A stretch of 64,000 nt of DNA from Flavobacterium lacus (GCF_003268815.1 NZ_QLSV01000004.1:124001-188000); one strand, 5' to 3'. Shown: positions 1 through 9,708, counted from the stretch's first letter. Notes: generated from the sequence alone by a model not told the origin. Made by a program: numbers and translations.

Positions 1-276
1 GACGATCGTTTGAAAATTACCGTTGGAAGCAGTTTTGGATTAGAAGGTCCGCAACAAGAAAACCAAGATGCAACAAACATTGCCGGTGATATTGCGGCTG
101 AATATCAATTGTCTAAAGATGGTCGTTATCGTGTTAAAGCCTATCGAAAAAACCTCTACCAAGTAGCTTTGTTAGGTGAAGTGGTAGAAACCGGTGTGGC
201 ATTTATCATCACGATTGACTACAATAAATTCAGAGAAATTTTCAGCAAGAAAAAAGAAGAGAATTCAAAAAAGTAA
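1..276 (+). CDS. tamB: Translocation/assembly module TamB, C-terminal end (5' partial)
   Basis: The frame is open from the first base, so only about the last 91 residues are present; TamB proteins normally exceed 1000 residues. The visible part (GSSFGLEG, then alternating beta-type residues, then a lysine-rich tail ending KKKEENSKK) resembles the conserved C-terminal TamB/DUF490 region. TamB is an inner-membrane-anchored periplasmic beta-taco protein that works with an Omp85 partner in outer-membrane biogenesis. The stop is 3 nt before the start of the TamA-like lipoprotein, which strongly supports the assignment. Fold and function are inferred from family and context. Confidence 0.75.
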   Translation, partial: DDRLKITVGSSFGLEGPQQENQDATNIAGDIAAEYQLSKDGRYRVKAYRKNLYQVALLGEVVETGVAFIITIDYNKFREIFSKKKEENSKK

Positions 277-279
277 TTT

Positions 280-2571
280 ATGAAAAAGTTGAATAATCTA
301 TATATTTTTTCCATTATTGCATTTCTTGCTTCTTGCAGTAACACACGTTTTTTGCCGGAAGGGGAATTATTATACACCGGAGCAAAAGTAAAAGTAGAGG
401 GTGACAGTCTCTCCAAAAGCGAAAAAAAAGATTTAAAAACGCAGTTGAATGAATTACCCCGCCCAAAACCCAATTCTTCTATATTAGGGTTAAAACCGAA
501 ATTATATTTTTATAACCTCGCTGGCGAACCCAAAAAGGAAAAAGGATTTCGTCATTGGTTGAGAAATACGGTTGGAGAAGCACCGGTTTTATTTAGTCAA
601 GTGGATCGACAATATAACCAAGATGTATTGCAAAATTATGTTGAAAATAGTGGTTATTTCAATGCTGAAACAAAATCTGATTCGACTAGAAGAAATAAAA
701 AAGCAAGTGTAGTTTATACCGTCAAACCCAAAAAGCAATATAGTATTAGAAATGTAACTTTTCCGGATGATTCTACTCAGCTGGCAAAAGATATTCGTGA
801 ATCAACTCGAAGAAGTCGCTTACGTCCTAAGCAAGGTTATAGTTTAGAAGCCATAAAAGAAGAGCGAATTCGTATTGATTCTCGCTTAAAAGAAAAAGGA
901 TATTATTATTTCAATGCGGATTATTTATTAATTCAAGCCGACACAACTGTGGCTCCACATCAAGTGGATTTGGTTGTGAAAATTAAAAATGAAACACCCG
1001 CTTTGGCTAAGAAGCAATTTCGTATCAAAGATATTGTGGTTTATCCAAATTATACAATTCAAAATGACAGTATTCGAATAGCTTCCGATTCCAAAGTTCA
1101 ATACAAAGATTTTACGATTATAGATCCCGAGAATCTATTCAAGCCCCAAATTTTTGATCGCACTTTGTATTTTAAAAAGAATGATTTATACAACCGAACA
1201 GATCATAATTTATCACTAAATAGATTGGTTAGCATGGGAACTTTTAAGTTTGTAAAAAATGAATTTAAAGTGGCTGATACCACCGGAAATTATTTGAATG
1301 CTTATTATTACTTAACACCAATGCCAAAAAAATCCATTCGAATGGAACTGTTAGCAAAAACCAACTCGGCTAATTATACGGGAACAGAATTAAATATTAA
1401 TTGGAGTAATCGAAATACGTTTAAAGGTGCTGAATTGCTTACCATTTCTGCTTTTGGTGGAATGGAAGTACAGGTTTCAGGACAAAATAATGGTTTTAAT
1501 GTTTATGGGGTTGGAACCGAAGCCAGTTTAGTTTGGCCAAGAATAATCGCTCCGTTTAAGTTTGAATCAGCTAGTGGTTTTGTTCCAAGAACTAAAGCTA
1601 CTATTGGGTATGAATTTCAACAACGCAGTAAATTATATTCGCTTCAAACTTTCAAAGGTTCTTTTGGTTATTTATGGAAAGAAAATGAACGAAAAGAGCA
1701 CCAATTGACGCTGTCTGAAATCACGTATACGAGTCCGCAAAATGTAACGCAATTGTATCAAGATCAAATTGCTATTAATCCAACTTTGGAGCGAATTATT
1801 GAAAAGCAATTAATTTTCGGACCAACCTACTCGTACACGTATACCAACACGATGCAGCGAAGAAGAAAAAGCACATTTTACTATAAAGGAAGTGTCGATT
1901 TTTCTGGAAACATAACAGGATTGTTAACTGGAGCTGATGTTAAAAATGACAAACAGGTTGAAATTTTTAGTGTTCCATTTAGTCAATTTGTGAAAATTGA
2001 AAATGAATTTCGTCATTACTTAAAGTTGGGAAAAGAATCGCAATTGGCAAGTCGATTCATTGTTGGAGCCGGATTTGCCTATGGAAATTCAGAGGAAATG
2101 CCATTTATTAAACAGTTTTTTATCGGTGGAACCAATAGTATTCGGGCGTTCAGAGCTCGTTCGATCGGACCGGGAACATACGACAACACGCTTAATGCCG
2201 GTGTTTTTTTGCCAGATGAATCAGGTGATGTTAAATTGGAATTTAATACCGAATACCGTGCTCAGATCTATAAATTTTTAAAAGGAGCCGTGTTTATTGA
2301 TGCCGGAAATATTTGGTTGATGAATGATAACCCAAATAAACCAGGTTCTAAGTTTTCAAAGGATTTTATGAACGAACTTGCCGTTGGAACTGGTGTTGGA
2401 CTTCGGTTTGATTTTTCATTTTTAGTTTTGCGAACCGACTTTGCGTTTCCTATAAGAAAGCCTTATTTGCCGGATGGTCAACGTTGGGTTTTGGATGATA
2501 TAAATTTTGGAAGCGGAAGTTGGCGAAAAGAGAATCTAATATTCAATTTAGCGATTGGTTATCCGTTTTAA
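280..2571 (+). CDS. TamA/BamA-type outer-membrane lipoprotein (TamL-like, Omp85 family)
   Basis: This 763-residue protein has a lipoprotein signal ending LASC with the lipidated Cys at residue 19. The first half (about 30-330) looks like POTRA repeats, and the second half (about 360-763) is a beta-barrel ending in an aromatic-rich strand (NLIFNLAIGYPF). A GGTNSIRAFRARSIGPG segment near residue 625 corresponds to the conserved (V/I)RG(F/Y)-type loop of Omp85 barrels. A lipid-anchored TamA homologue is known in Bacteroidota as TamL. It is directly coupled to tamB, with a 3-nt gap, so the two probably form one outer-membrane assembly module. Family is clear; the precise client proteins are unknown. 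Confidence 0.88.
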   Translation: MKKLNNLYIFSIIAFLASCSNTRFLPEGELLYTGAKVKVEGDSLSKSEKKDLKTQLNELPRPKPNSSILGLKPKLYFYNLAGEPKKEKGFRHWLRNTVGEAPVLFSQVDRQYNQDVLQNYVENSGYFNAETKSDSTRRNKKASVVYTVKPKKQYSIRNVTFPDDSTQLAKDIRESTRRSRLRPKQGYSLEAIKEERIRIDSRLKEKGYYYFNADYLLIQADTTVAPHQVDLVVKIKNETPALAKKQFRIKDIVVYPNYTIQNDSIRIASDSKVQYKDFTIIDPENLFKPQIFDRTLYFKKNDLYNRTDHNLSLNRLVSMGTFKFVKNEFKVADTTGNYLNAYYYLTPMPKKSIRMELLAKTNSANYTGTELNINWSNRNTFKGAELLTISAFGGMEVQVSGQNNGFNVYGVGTEASLVWPRIIAPFKFESASGFVPRTKATIGYEFQQRSKLYSLQTFKGSFGYLWKENERKEHQLTLSEITYTSPQNVTQLYQDQIAINPTLERIIEKQLIFGPTYSYTYTNTMQRRRKSTFYYKGSVDFSGNITGLLTGADVKNDKQVEIFSVPFSQFVKIENEFRHYLKLGKESQLASRFIVGAGFAYGNSEEMPFIKQFFIGGTNSIRAFRARSIGPGTYDNTLNAGVFLPDESGDVKLEFNTEYRAQIYKFLKGAVFIDAGNIWLMNDNPNKPGSKFSKDFMNELAVGTGVGLRFDFSFLVLRTDFAFPIRKPYLPDGQRWVLDDINFGSGSWRKENLIFNLAIGYPF

Positions 2572-2639
2572 TTTCAGTTTTAGCTTAATTTTAGGAGTTA
2601 TTCTTTTCAATTTTATGTATTTTTAAAAAAAAATAAATT

Positions 2640-3758
2640 ATGATACGACCAATTATTTTACTGATACTTTTTACACTATCCAGTTGTAAAGCCCAAGAAA
2701 AAGCAAATGATATTGTTCTTCAGCCGGAAGAAATAAATTATACTTTTGAAACAGTTGCGGCCGATATTGATATTCCTTGGGGAATGACTTGGCTTCCGGA
2801 TGGTTCAATGTTAGTTACGGAAAGATCAGGTGCAATTTACCACATTAAAGACAAAACAAAAAAGGAAATTTCAAATGTTCCTACAGTTGTGGCTAGAGGT
2901 CAAGGCGGTTTGTTAGATATTGCAGTTCATCCCAATTATGCTCAAAACGGTTGGATTTACATCACATACTCTTCGGATGAAGGCGAAGAAAAAGGAGCTC
3001 ATACACAACTTATTCGAGCTAAATTAGAAGGACAAAGTCTCACTCAAATCCAAGCGCTTTATAAAGCCACGCCAAACACTACTAAAGGACATCATTTTGG
3101 TTCTCGAATTGCTTTTGATAATGATGGATTTGTCTATTTTACAATTGGAGATAGAGGAAATCATCCTGAAAATCCACAAGATATAAAAAGAGATGGTGGA
3201 AAAGTATATCGTTTGCACGACGATGGAAAAATACCAGTTGATAATCCTTTTGTGGGTCAACAAGGAGCAAAAGAAGCCGTTTATTCATTTGGTCACCGCA
3301 ATCCGCAAGGAATGGCAAAACATCCTGTTTCTGGAAAAATTTGGACTCATGAACACGGTCCAAAAGGCGGTGATGAAATCAATATTGTCAAAAAAGCAGC
3401 CAATTATGGTTGGCCAGTCATTACTTACGGAATAGATTATGATGGTTCAACGATATCAACACTTACCGAGAAAGAAGGAATGGAACAACCCATTTATTAC
3501 TGGCTTCCGTCTATCGCACCAAGTGGAATGGTATTTGTTGTAGGCGAGCGTTATCCAACTTGGAAGGGACATTTATTAGTTGGTTCTTTAGTTTTTCAAT
3601 ATTTGGAATTGGTAAAATTAGATGGCGAAAAAGTGATTGGTCGTCAAAAAGTTGCGACAGATATTGGTCGTTTACGTGATGTAAAACAGGGTCCGGACGG
3701 CTATATTTATATGGCTGTGGAAGGAAAAGGAATCATTAAAATTGTACCAAAAGGATAA
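2640..3758 (+). CDS. PQQ-dependent aldose sugar dehydrogenase-like lipoprotein
   Basis: This is a 372-residue protein with an SPII signal (LSSC, Cys16). The mature part matches the soluble PQQ sugar dehydrogenase (GDH-B/YliI) six-bladed propeller: PWGMTWLPDG near the start, GHHFGSRIAFDNDGFVYF with the likely catalytic His, then GHRNPQGMA and HEHGPKGGDEIN, which carry PQQ- and calcium-contacting residues. The family oxidises aldoses in the periplasm and passes electrons on. Its stop codon overlaps the start of a cytochrome c gene (TAATG), so that cytochrome is the likely electron acceptor. The actual sugar substrate cannot be read from sequence. Confidence 0.87.
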   Translation: MIRPIILLILFTLSSCKAQEKANDIVLQPEEINYTFETVAADIDIPWGMTWLPDGSMLVTERSGAIYHIKDKTKKEISNVPTVVARGQGGLLDIAVHPNYAQNGWIYITYSSDEGEEKGAHTQLIRAKLEGQSLTQIQALYKATPNTTKGHHFGSRIAFDNDGFVYFTIGDRGNHPENPQDIKRDGGKVYRLHDDGKIPVDNPFVGQQGAKEAVYSFGHRNPQGMAKHPVSGKIWTHEHGPKGGDEINIVKKAANYGWPVITYGIDYDGSTISTLTEKEGMEQPIYYWLPSIAPSGMVFVVGERYPTWKGHLLVGSLVFQYLELVKLDGEKVIGRQKVATDIGRLRDVKQGPDGYIYMAVEGKGIIKIVPKG

Positions 3759-4183
3759 TGAAAGTATTTTTTATTCTAACTTTATTGGTGATGGGAAGTT
3801 TATTTTCTTCAGAGAAAAAAACTTCTTACGAACCAATTGTTCCAACAAACAATGAGTTAGCAAATAGTATCCAACGCGGTAAAGAAGTATACGCCGATTT
3901 TTGCATTCAATGCCATCTAGCAAACGGAAAAGGGAACGAGTCCATTCCACCTTTGGCAGGTTCAGATTGGTTGGTAAATAAACGAAAAGAAAGTATTCAC
4001 GCCGTTAAATTCGGTCAATCTGGTCCAATAAAAGTAAATGGAAAAAATTACAATGGCAGAATGTCTCCGATGGGTTTATCCGATGAAGAAGTCGCCGATG
4101 TAATGAATTATATTATGAATTCTTGGGGAAATAAGCAATCCAAAATGGTGACGGTTTCTGAAGTGAAAGCGGTGAAAAAGTAG
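3758..4183 (+). CDS. Periplasmic monohaem cytochrome c
   Basis: This is a 141-residue protein with an N-terminal signal segment and one class I haem-binding site, CIQCH (Cys49, Cys52, His53), followed by NGKGNESIPPLAGSDW, typical of small c-type cytochromes. A Met-rich stretch (GRMSPMG) near residue 108 offers the distal Met ligand. The start overlaps the stop of the sugar dehydrogenase by one base, implying translational coupling. The likely role is to accept electrons from PQQ dehydrogenase and feed the respiratory chain. The stop codon abuts the stop of the opposing TonB receptor with no base between. Confidence 0.9.
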   Translation: MKVFFILTLLVMGSLFSSEKKTSYEPIVPTNNELANSIQRGKEVYADFCIQCHLANGKGNESIPPLAGSDWLVNKRKESIHAVKFGQSGPIKVNGKNYNGRMSPMGLSDEEVADVMNYIMNSWGNKQSKMVTVSEVKAVKK

Positions 4184-6268
4184 CTAGTTAAATTGATAAT
4201 TCAAACTCATCCCACCATAATAATTTCTTGGATTTCCTGGGTAAAAATACCTCGGAGCTGCATTCCCAAAACCTACAGCATTTGGTAAAACGCTCGCCGC
4301 ATATTTTTTATCTAAACTATTTTGAACACCAAATTGAAGGTTTACGTTGATATTTTTCCAAATTGAAAAAGTATAATTTGTGTTGATGTCTAACAATTGA
4401 TAAGGTTGCGAAGAAAGCGAATTGGAATCATTTAAAAACATTTTGCCAACTGTGCGATACGATGTTGAAAAAGTGAATGATTTTGCCGTAAAATCCAAAC
4501 CAAAATTCCATTGAAATTCCGGCACACTTGGCAATTGATTTCCAGAGAAATCGTTGTCATTATCAATAAAATCTACAAATTCAAAATGATTTAAACTTCC
4601 TGATACATAGGAATTTAATTGAATTTTTTCGGTTGAAATTAATTTGCCATTAATCATAAATTCAATTCCTTGATGAAGACTTTCTCCGGCATTAATTCCA
4701 ACATATTGATCTTCGGCAACTCGTCTGGCAACCAATAGATTTTTAATGGTTGTTGCATAAAGATTTACTTCCGTATAAATTTTATTCTTCAAAAAGTTTC
4801 CTTTAAATCCAATTTCATAATTGATACCGATTTCCGGTAAAATGTCCGGATTCAATTGACCTTCGGGCGTTAATGTTTCGGCAACAGTTGGATGTGAAAA
4901 TCCTTTACTAACCGAAAAATAGAGATTTTTTCCTTTCGAAAATTCATATGATAAACCAATTCTTGGCGACAAAATGGCATCAAAGGAATAGTTTTCTTTC
5001 GTGTTTTCATCTGTCTGAAAATCATCTTTTTGAGTATAATTCGTTTGATTGAAAGCAATTCCTGACTCTAAATTCAATTTTTTGGTCAATTGCATTTCCA
5101 TCTGCCAAAACAAGTTGATGTAATTTCTGTTCTGACTAGCATCACTAAATTTGTCACCTTGAATACTTCCTTGTCCAGGTTGGGTTTGGTATTCATTTTC
5201 ATACAATGAAAAAGCATATTTTTCACGCAGTAACTCGGTTCCAACGCTCATTTTTGTTGGTATAGAGAAAAGTTTATCGGAGTAATTCAATTTACTTCGT
5301 AAACCAAAATTCACGATATTATCTTCTAAAATGTCAAATGGTCTCGGTTCGTATGCTTCTTTAAAATTAGAAAAAACCGTTGAATTCCAATTCCATTTTT
5401 GTGAAAATTGATGATCGTAACCAATTCCGAGAAGCAATTTGTCATACGATTCATAACCGCGAGCCGCAGCCCAATTGGCAGCTGCAATTTCAGGAGAATT
5501 TTCAAAATCAGTCTGATTTATCGAACTTGGAATAAATGCTTTCAATCGAGTCGCAATAGCAATAAAATTCAATTTTCCTTTTTCCGAAAGTTGATGCTTT
5601 CCAAATAAATTAATCGATTGTCTATCGTAACTACTATTTGCTCTAAAACCTTCGTTTTGCAAATTACTGTAATTGGCATATAAATTTGTTTTGGAATTTG
5701 ACATTTGACCGGAAATCGAATTTTTGTACAAACCAAAACTACCAACCGTTGTCGCCGATTTAACAAACGAATTTTCTTCCGAAGATTGATTTCCTAGCAA
5801 ATGAATCACTCCACCCAAACCCGCACCAAAACTACTGGAATTTGGTCCTTTGATGATTTCAATTTTATTCAACACACTCAAATCAATATCTTCCAAAGTT
5901 GTTTCACCTTCTCCCGTGGATAGCGGAATTTCTTCAAAATAGGCTTTCACTCGGTTGGTGCTAAATTGCGAACGGGCTCCAATACCGCGAATCGTAATTC
6001 GATTTGTATTTAATGCTCCTTGTTGCATATAAACGCCTGTCGTTTTATTCAGAAGCGGAGTTAAAATCACGCCATCCGTTTGACTGATTTCCTTGGCAGA
6101 AATAAGAGCAACCGACGAAGCCGATTTTTGCATCGTGTTTTTTATTGGCGAACCAATCAAAATCACTTCAGAAAGAGCAGTTGTGTCTTTTATCGTTTGT
6201 GTTTTCCCTTCTAAAAACATCAGAAAAAGAAATCCGAAAAGTAATAAGGAAGTTGTTGATTTTCGCAA
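4184..6268 (-). CDS. TonB-dependent outer-membrane receptor (siderophore/metal type)
   Basis: This 694-residue receptor has a signal peptide (LLLFGFLFLMFLEGKTQ), a plug domain at about residues 35-165 (LSEVILIGSP, ITIRGIGARSQ, IEIIKGPNSSSFGAGLGGVI) and a 22-strand-type barrel ending in LNYQF plus one residue. There is no N-terminal CarboxypepD_reg or SusC extension, so it looks like a classical FecA-like importer and not a SusC polysaccharide porin. The only in-frame start is TTG (6268..6266); a TAG lies about 54 nt upstream and no ATG precedes the signal peptide. It stands alone and convergent to the cytochrome gene. The substrate is unknown. Confidence 0.88.
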   Translation of the reverse strand: MRKSTTSLLLFGFLFLMFLEGKTQTIKDTTALSEVILIGSPIKNTMQKSASSVALISAKEISQTDGVILTPLLNKTTGVYMQQGALNTNRITIRGIGARSQFSTNRVKAYFEEIPLSTGEGETTLEDIDLSVLNKIEIIKGPNSSSFGAGLGGVIHLLGNQSSEENSFVKSATTVGSFGLYKNSISGQMSNSKTNLYANYSNLQNEGFRANSSYDRQSINLFGKHQLSEKGKLNFIAIATRLKAFIPSSINQTDFENSPEIAAANWAAARGYESYDKLLLGIGYDHQFSQKWNWNSTVFSNFKEAYEPRPFDILEDNIVNFGLRSKLNYSDKLFSIPTKMSVGTELLREKYAFSLYENEYQTQPGQGSIQGDKFSDASQNRNYINLFWQMEMQLTKKLNLESGIAFNQTNYTQKDDFQTDENTKENYSFDAILSPRIGLSYEFSKGKNLYFSVSKGFSHPTVAETLTPEGQLNPDILPEIGINYEIGFKGNFLKNKIYTEVNLYATTIKNLLVARRVAEDQYVGINAGESLHQGIEFMINGKLISTEKIQLNSYVSGSLNHFEFVDFIDNDNDFSGNQLPSVPEFQWNFGLDFTAKSFTFSTSYRTVGKMFLNDSNSLSSQPYQLLDINTNYTFSIWKNINVNLQFGVQNSLDKKYAASVLPNAVGFGNAAPRYFYPGNPRNYYGGMSLNYQFN

Positions 6269-6367
6269 GGAATAATTTTTACGGTTAAAATTAGGGTTTT
6301 CTTTCCACTAAGCCAAAGATGTTGCTGTCCTTAACTTTTTCTTTTCATTTTATCAGTCCAAATGATG

Positions 6368-6375
6368 TACTTTTG
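6368..6375 (+). promoter_or_regulatory. -7 box (TActTTTG) of the MATE gene
   Basis: An exact match to the Bacteroidota TAnnTTTG element lies 18 nt before the ATG at 6394. It falls inside the longer open frame starting at 6319, so that longer start would lie upstream of transcription initiation. No clear -33 TTTG is seen at the usual distance. Confidence 0.6.
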
Positions 6376-6393
6376 CCGTCGAAATTACGAATT

Positions 6394-7773
6394 ATGAATC
6401 TTCAAACATATACCAAAGAATTCAACTACAATATGCGATTGGCTTATCCCATCATCATTGGAATGTTGGGTCACACGGTCGTTGGTATTGTGGATAATGC
6501 GATGGTGGGTCAACTCGGGCCAAAAGAACTGGCAGCTGTTTCGTTGGGAAATAGTTTTATTTTTATTGCGATGTCGTTGGGAATTGGTTTTTCCACCGCC
6601 ATTACGCCAATTGTAGCCGAAGCTGATGGAGAAAATTCGATTGAAAAGGGGAGAAGTGCTTTTCATAACGGTTTGTTTTTGTGCACATTATTGGGTGTGA
6701 TTTTGTTTCTTCTCATCTTTTTTGCCAAACCCGTAATTAGTTTTATGGGACAGCCGGAAGAGGTGGTGAATTTGGCCAAACCGTATTTGGATATTGTGGC
6801 TTTTTCACTCATTCCGTTGATTATGTTTCAAGCTTACAAGCAGTTTGCTGATGGAAAAAGCGAAACAAAATATTCGATGTGGGCAACGATTATTGGTAAT
6901 ATTGTGAATGTTATCATCAATTATTTTTTGATTTTTGGAATATGGATTTTCCCCGAAATGGGAATAGTTGGCGCGGCCATCGGAACGATTACTTCGCGAA
7001 TTGTAATGTTGGCTTTTATGCATTATGTGATGGTTAAAAAACCAAAATTTCATCCGTATTTTGAAAAATTCAGTTGGGATGAAATTTCTAAATCGATGAT
7101 TAAAAAAATTGTTAATTTAGGAACGCCATCAGCAATGCAAATGTTTTTTGAAGTGGCGTTGTTCACCGGAGCAATTTGGCTTAGTGGAATGATTGGTACA
7201 ACCAGTCAGGCTGCGAATCAAATTGCGTTGAGTTTAGCCTCGTTAACGTTTATGTTTGCAATGGGATTGAGTGTGACGGCTATGATTCGAGTTGGAAATC
7301 AAAAAGGATTACAAGATTATACGAAGCTAAGAGTGGTGGCCATTTCCATTTTTTTATTGGCTACGCTTTTAGAAATTTTATTTGCATTGATTTTTGTCGT
7401 TTTCCATAAAGTTTTACCGTTACCATTTTTAGATTTGGAACAAGCTGTTTATTTGAAAGACAATTTGGAAGTCGTTGCAATAGCTTCCAATTTATTGTTA
7501 GTGGCGGCTTTATTTCAAATTTCTGATGGATTGCAAGTGGTAGTTTTAGGAGCTTTACGCGGATTGCAAGATGTGAAAATACCGATGTATATTACCTTTG
7601 TGGCGTATTGGATTATTGGTTTTCCTATTTCAATTTATTTAGGATTATATACCGAACTGAAAGCAATTGGTATCTGGATTGGTTTACTGGCCGGACTAAC
7701 CGTAGCCGCTTTATTCTTGTTTTATCGATTTAACTTATTAACAAAAAAATTAATTAATCAACAAAATATATAA
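6394..7773 (+). CDS. MATE family multidrug/toxin efflux transporter
   Basis: This is a 459-residue integral membrane protein with twelve hydrophobic segments in two related halves. It begins MNLQTYTKEF and has the MATE signature region PIIIGMLGHTVVGIVDNAMVG in the first helices, with a matching second-half segment (IVNLGTPSAMQMFFEVALF). MATE proteins export cationic drugs and metabolites using Na+ or H+ gradients. I chose the ATG at 6394 over 6319 because a -7 promoter box lies between them and family members begin just before the first helix. Its stop overlaps the next ATG (TAATG), so the following small gene is co-translated. Confidence 0.9.
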   Translation: MNLQTYTKEFNYNMRLAYPIIIGMLGHTVVGIVDNAMVGQLGPKELAAVSLGNSFIFIAMSLGIGFSTAITPIVAEADGENSIEKGRSAFHNGLFLCTLLGVILFLLIFFAKPVISFMGQPEEVVNLAKPYLDIVAFSLIPLIMFQAYKQFADGKSETKYSMWATIIGNIVNVIINYFLIFGIWIFPEMGIVGAAIGTITSRIVMLAFMHYVMVKKPKFHPYFEKFSWDEISKSMIKKIVNLGTPSAMQMFFEVALFTGAIWLSGMIGTTSQAANQIALSLASLTFMFAMGLSVTAMIRVGNQKGLQDYTKLRVVAISIFLLATLLEILFALIFVVFHKVLPLPFLDLEQAVYLKDNLEVVAIASNLLLVAALFQISDGLQVVVLGALRGLQDVKIPMYITFVAYWIIGFPISIYLGLYTELKAIGIWIGLLAGLTVAALFLFYRFNLLTKKLINQQNI

Positions 7774-8204
7774 TGGAAATTAAACCAAAATTCGGATTTG
7801 ATAAACTTCTTTTCGGAATGAAACAAAAGGATGTAGAAGCCATTTACGGCAAAGCCAATCATTCTTTTATTGATGAAGAGGATAATATGGTTTTGATGTA
7901 TAATGCTTTGAAAGCTCGCTTAACTTTTTATGCAGAAGAAGATTTTAAGTTAGGTTACATTATTATTTCAAACCCGAATGCGATTTTATTTGATGAAAAA
8001 ATCATCGGTCAAAACGCCAATGAATCCAAAGAATATTTATCTAAAAAAGGATTAAAATCATTTGAAGTGGAATCATTTGATTCTTTCTCAAATTTATTCA
8101 ATGAAGACTTTTGGACGATTCTACAAACTGAATTTGATGAAGTCATCAAAGTAGAAATTGGTGCAATTATCAAAAATCAGGATGAATTTGATTGGAAGTT
8201 TTAA
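7773..8204 (+). CDS. Conserved hypothetical cytoplasmic protein (143 aa)
   Basis: I do not recognise a named family. The protein is acidic, without signal peptide or membrane segment, and opens with KFGFDKLLFGMKQKDVEAIYGK, a pattern seen in short proteins whose first helix ends in a D/N-xxxxYG turn. It shares a TAATG overlap with the MATE gene and is followed by a strong terminator, so the two form a dicistronic unit. The function is unknown. Confidence 0.75.
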   Translation: MEIKPKFGFDKLLFGMKQKDVEAIYGKANHSFIDEEDNMVLMYNALKARLTFYAEEDFKLGYIIISNPNAILFDEKIIGQNANESKEYLSKKGLKSFEVESFDSFSNLFNEDFWTILQTEFDEVIKVEIGAIIKNQDEFDWKF

Positions 8205-8208
8205 GCAT

Positions 8209-8240
8209 AAAAAAACCAACTTGAGAAAGTTGGTTTTTTT
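8209..8240. terminator. Bidirectional intrinsic terminator
   Basis: A perfect 7-bp stem (CCAACTT / AAGTTGG) with a GAGA loop is flanked by seven A and seven T. It lies between two convergent genes and can stop transcription of both the 143-aa gene and lpdA. Confidence 0.9.
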
Positions 8241-8257
8241 GTATTTTATATTTTGAT

Positions 8258-9661
8258 TTACACATGCAACGCCCGATTATCCGTAGCCGCCAAAGCCGCT
8301 TCTTTAACCGCTTCTGCAAACGTTGGATGAGCATGACTCATTCTTGAAATATCTTCGGCACTGGCTCTAAATTCCATTGCGGTAACGGCTTCAGCAATTA
8401 AATCGGCACAACGTGGACCAATCATATGAACACCTAAAACTTCATCGGTTTTGGTATCGGCTAAGATTTTTACAAATCCATCTGTGTCGCCACCAGCTCT
8501 TGCTCTTCCTAGTGCTTTGAATGGGAAACTTCCCGATTTGAAGGCAACGCCTTCTTCTTTTAATTGCTCTTCTGTTTTTCCAACAGCGGCAACTTCCGGC
8601 CAAGTGTAAACCACACCCGGAATCAAATTATAATCGATGTGTGGTTTTTGTCCGGCTAAAATTTCGGCAACCATAACACCTTCTTCTTCGGCTTTGTGAG
8701 CTAACATCGCACCACGAACCACATCGCCAATTGCATAAATGTTTGAGACTGATGTTTGCAAATGATCGTTCACTTCAATCTGACCTCTATCGGTTACTTT
8801 TACACCGGCTTTATCGGCATTCAAACCATCTGTATAAGGTCTTCTTCCCACAGAAACTAAACAATAATCACCTTCTAAAGATAAAATTTCTCCTTTTGGC
8901 GTTTCGGCTTCCACAGTAACAGCTTTCCCTTTTCGGTTAACCGATTTTACTTTGTGAGAAGTATAAAATTTCATGCCTTGTTTTTTCAACACTTTGGTCA
9001 ATTCTTTCGATAACGAAGCATCCATTCCAGGAATAATTCTATCCATGAATTCCACTACAGAAACTTGTGCTCCTAAACGAAGATAAACTTGACCTAATTC
9101 AATTCCGATTACTCCACCGCCAATAATGACTAAATGTTTCGGAACTTCTTTTAATTTCAAGGCTTCCGTAGAAGTAATTAGGCGATCTTTATCTAAGGTA
9201 ATAAATGGCAAATTCGATGGTTTTGAACCCGTTGCAATGATAGAATATTTGGCTTCAATAGTTTCAGAAGAACCATCGTTTTTGGTCACTTTCACGTGTG
9301 TAGCATCTTCAAATGAACCAATTCCTTCAAAAACGGTAATTTTATTTTTATCCATCAAAAACTTAATTCCGCCGGTAGTTTGATCCACCACAGCTTGTTT
9401 TCGACCAATCATTTTTTCAAGATTTAATTTCACTTTTCCCACCTCGATACCATGCTCTTCAAAATGAGCTACCGCATCGTGATAATGATGAGATGATGCA
9501 AGTAAAGCTTTAGAAGGAATACAGCCGACATTTAGACAAGTTCCACCTAAAACCGAATATTTTTCGATAATAGCCGTTTTAAATCCTAATTGTGCACAAC
9601 GGATGGCTGCAACATATCCGCCAGGTCCTGAACCGATAATGGCCACGTCAAATTGACTCAT
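8258..9661 (-). CDS. lpdA: Dihydrolipoyl dehydrogenase (E3)
   Basis: This 467-residue flavoprotein has an N-terminal FAD site (AIIGSGPGGYVAA), the redox disulfide in GGTCLNVGCIPSKALL, a central NAD site (LVIIGGGVIGIELG), a second FAD-contact motif (IYAIGDVV) and the C-terminal catalytic His-Glu (HAHPTFAEA). It reoxidises the dihydrolipoamide of the pyruvate and 2-oxoglutarate dehydrogenase complexes and the glycine cleavage system. It is monocistronic, with its own -7 box 40 nt upstream of the ATG and a terminator downstream. Length is normal for the family. Confidence 0.97.
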   Translation of the reverse strand: MSQFDVAIIGSGPGGYVAAIRCAQLGFKTAIIEKYSVLGGTCLNVGCIPSKALLASSHHYHDAVAHFEEHGIEVGKVKLNLEKMIGRKQAVVDQTTGGIKFLMDKNKITVFEGIGSFEDATHVKVTKNDGSSETIEAKYSIIATGSKPSNLPFITLDKDRLITSTEALKLKEVPKHLVIIGGGVIGIELGQVYLRLGAQVSVVEFMDRIIPGMDASLSKELTKVLKKQGMKFYTSHKVKSVNRKGKAVTVEAETPKGEILSLEGDYCLVSVGRRPYTDGLNADKAGVKVTDRGQIEVNDHLQTSVSNIYAIGDVVRGAMLAHKAEEEGVMVAEILAGQKPHIDYNLIPGVVYTWPEVAAVGKTEEQLKEEGVAFKSGSFPFKALGRARAGGDTDGFVKILADTKTDEVLGVHMIGPRCADLIAEAVTAMEFRASAEDISRMSHAHPTFAEAVKEAALAATDNRALHV

Positions 9662-9700
9662 ATATTTTTATTTAGTAATTGAAAATCAGTTAAACGATTG

Positions 9701-9708
9701 CAAAATTA
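9701..9708 (-). promoter_or_regulatory. -7 box (TAatTTTG) of lpdA
   Basis: Reading the minus strand, TAATTTTG lies 39 nt upstream of the lpdA ATG, with a near-match TTTA at the -33 position 19 bp further upstream. Confidence 0.55.

Noticed and set aside
4184..6268. SusC-type polysaccharide receptor
   Set aside because: There is no SusD gene beside it, no N-terminal CarboxypepD_reg domain, and the length (694 aa) is too short.
6319..6393. N-terminal extension of the MATE protein
   Set aside because: A TAnnTTTG -7 box at 6368-6375 lies inside it, and the extra 25 residues are not part of the MATE fold.
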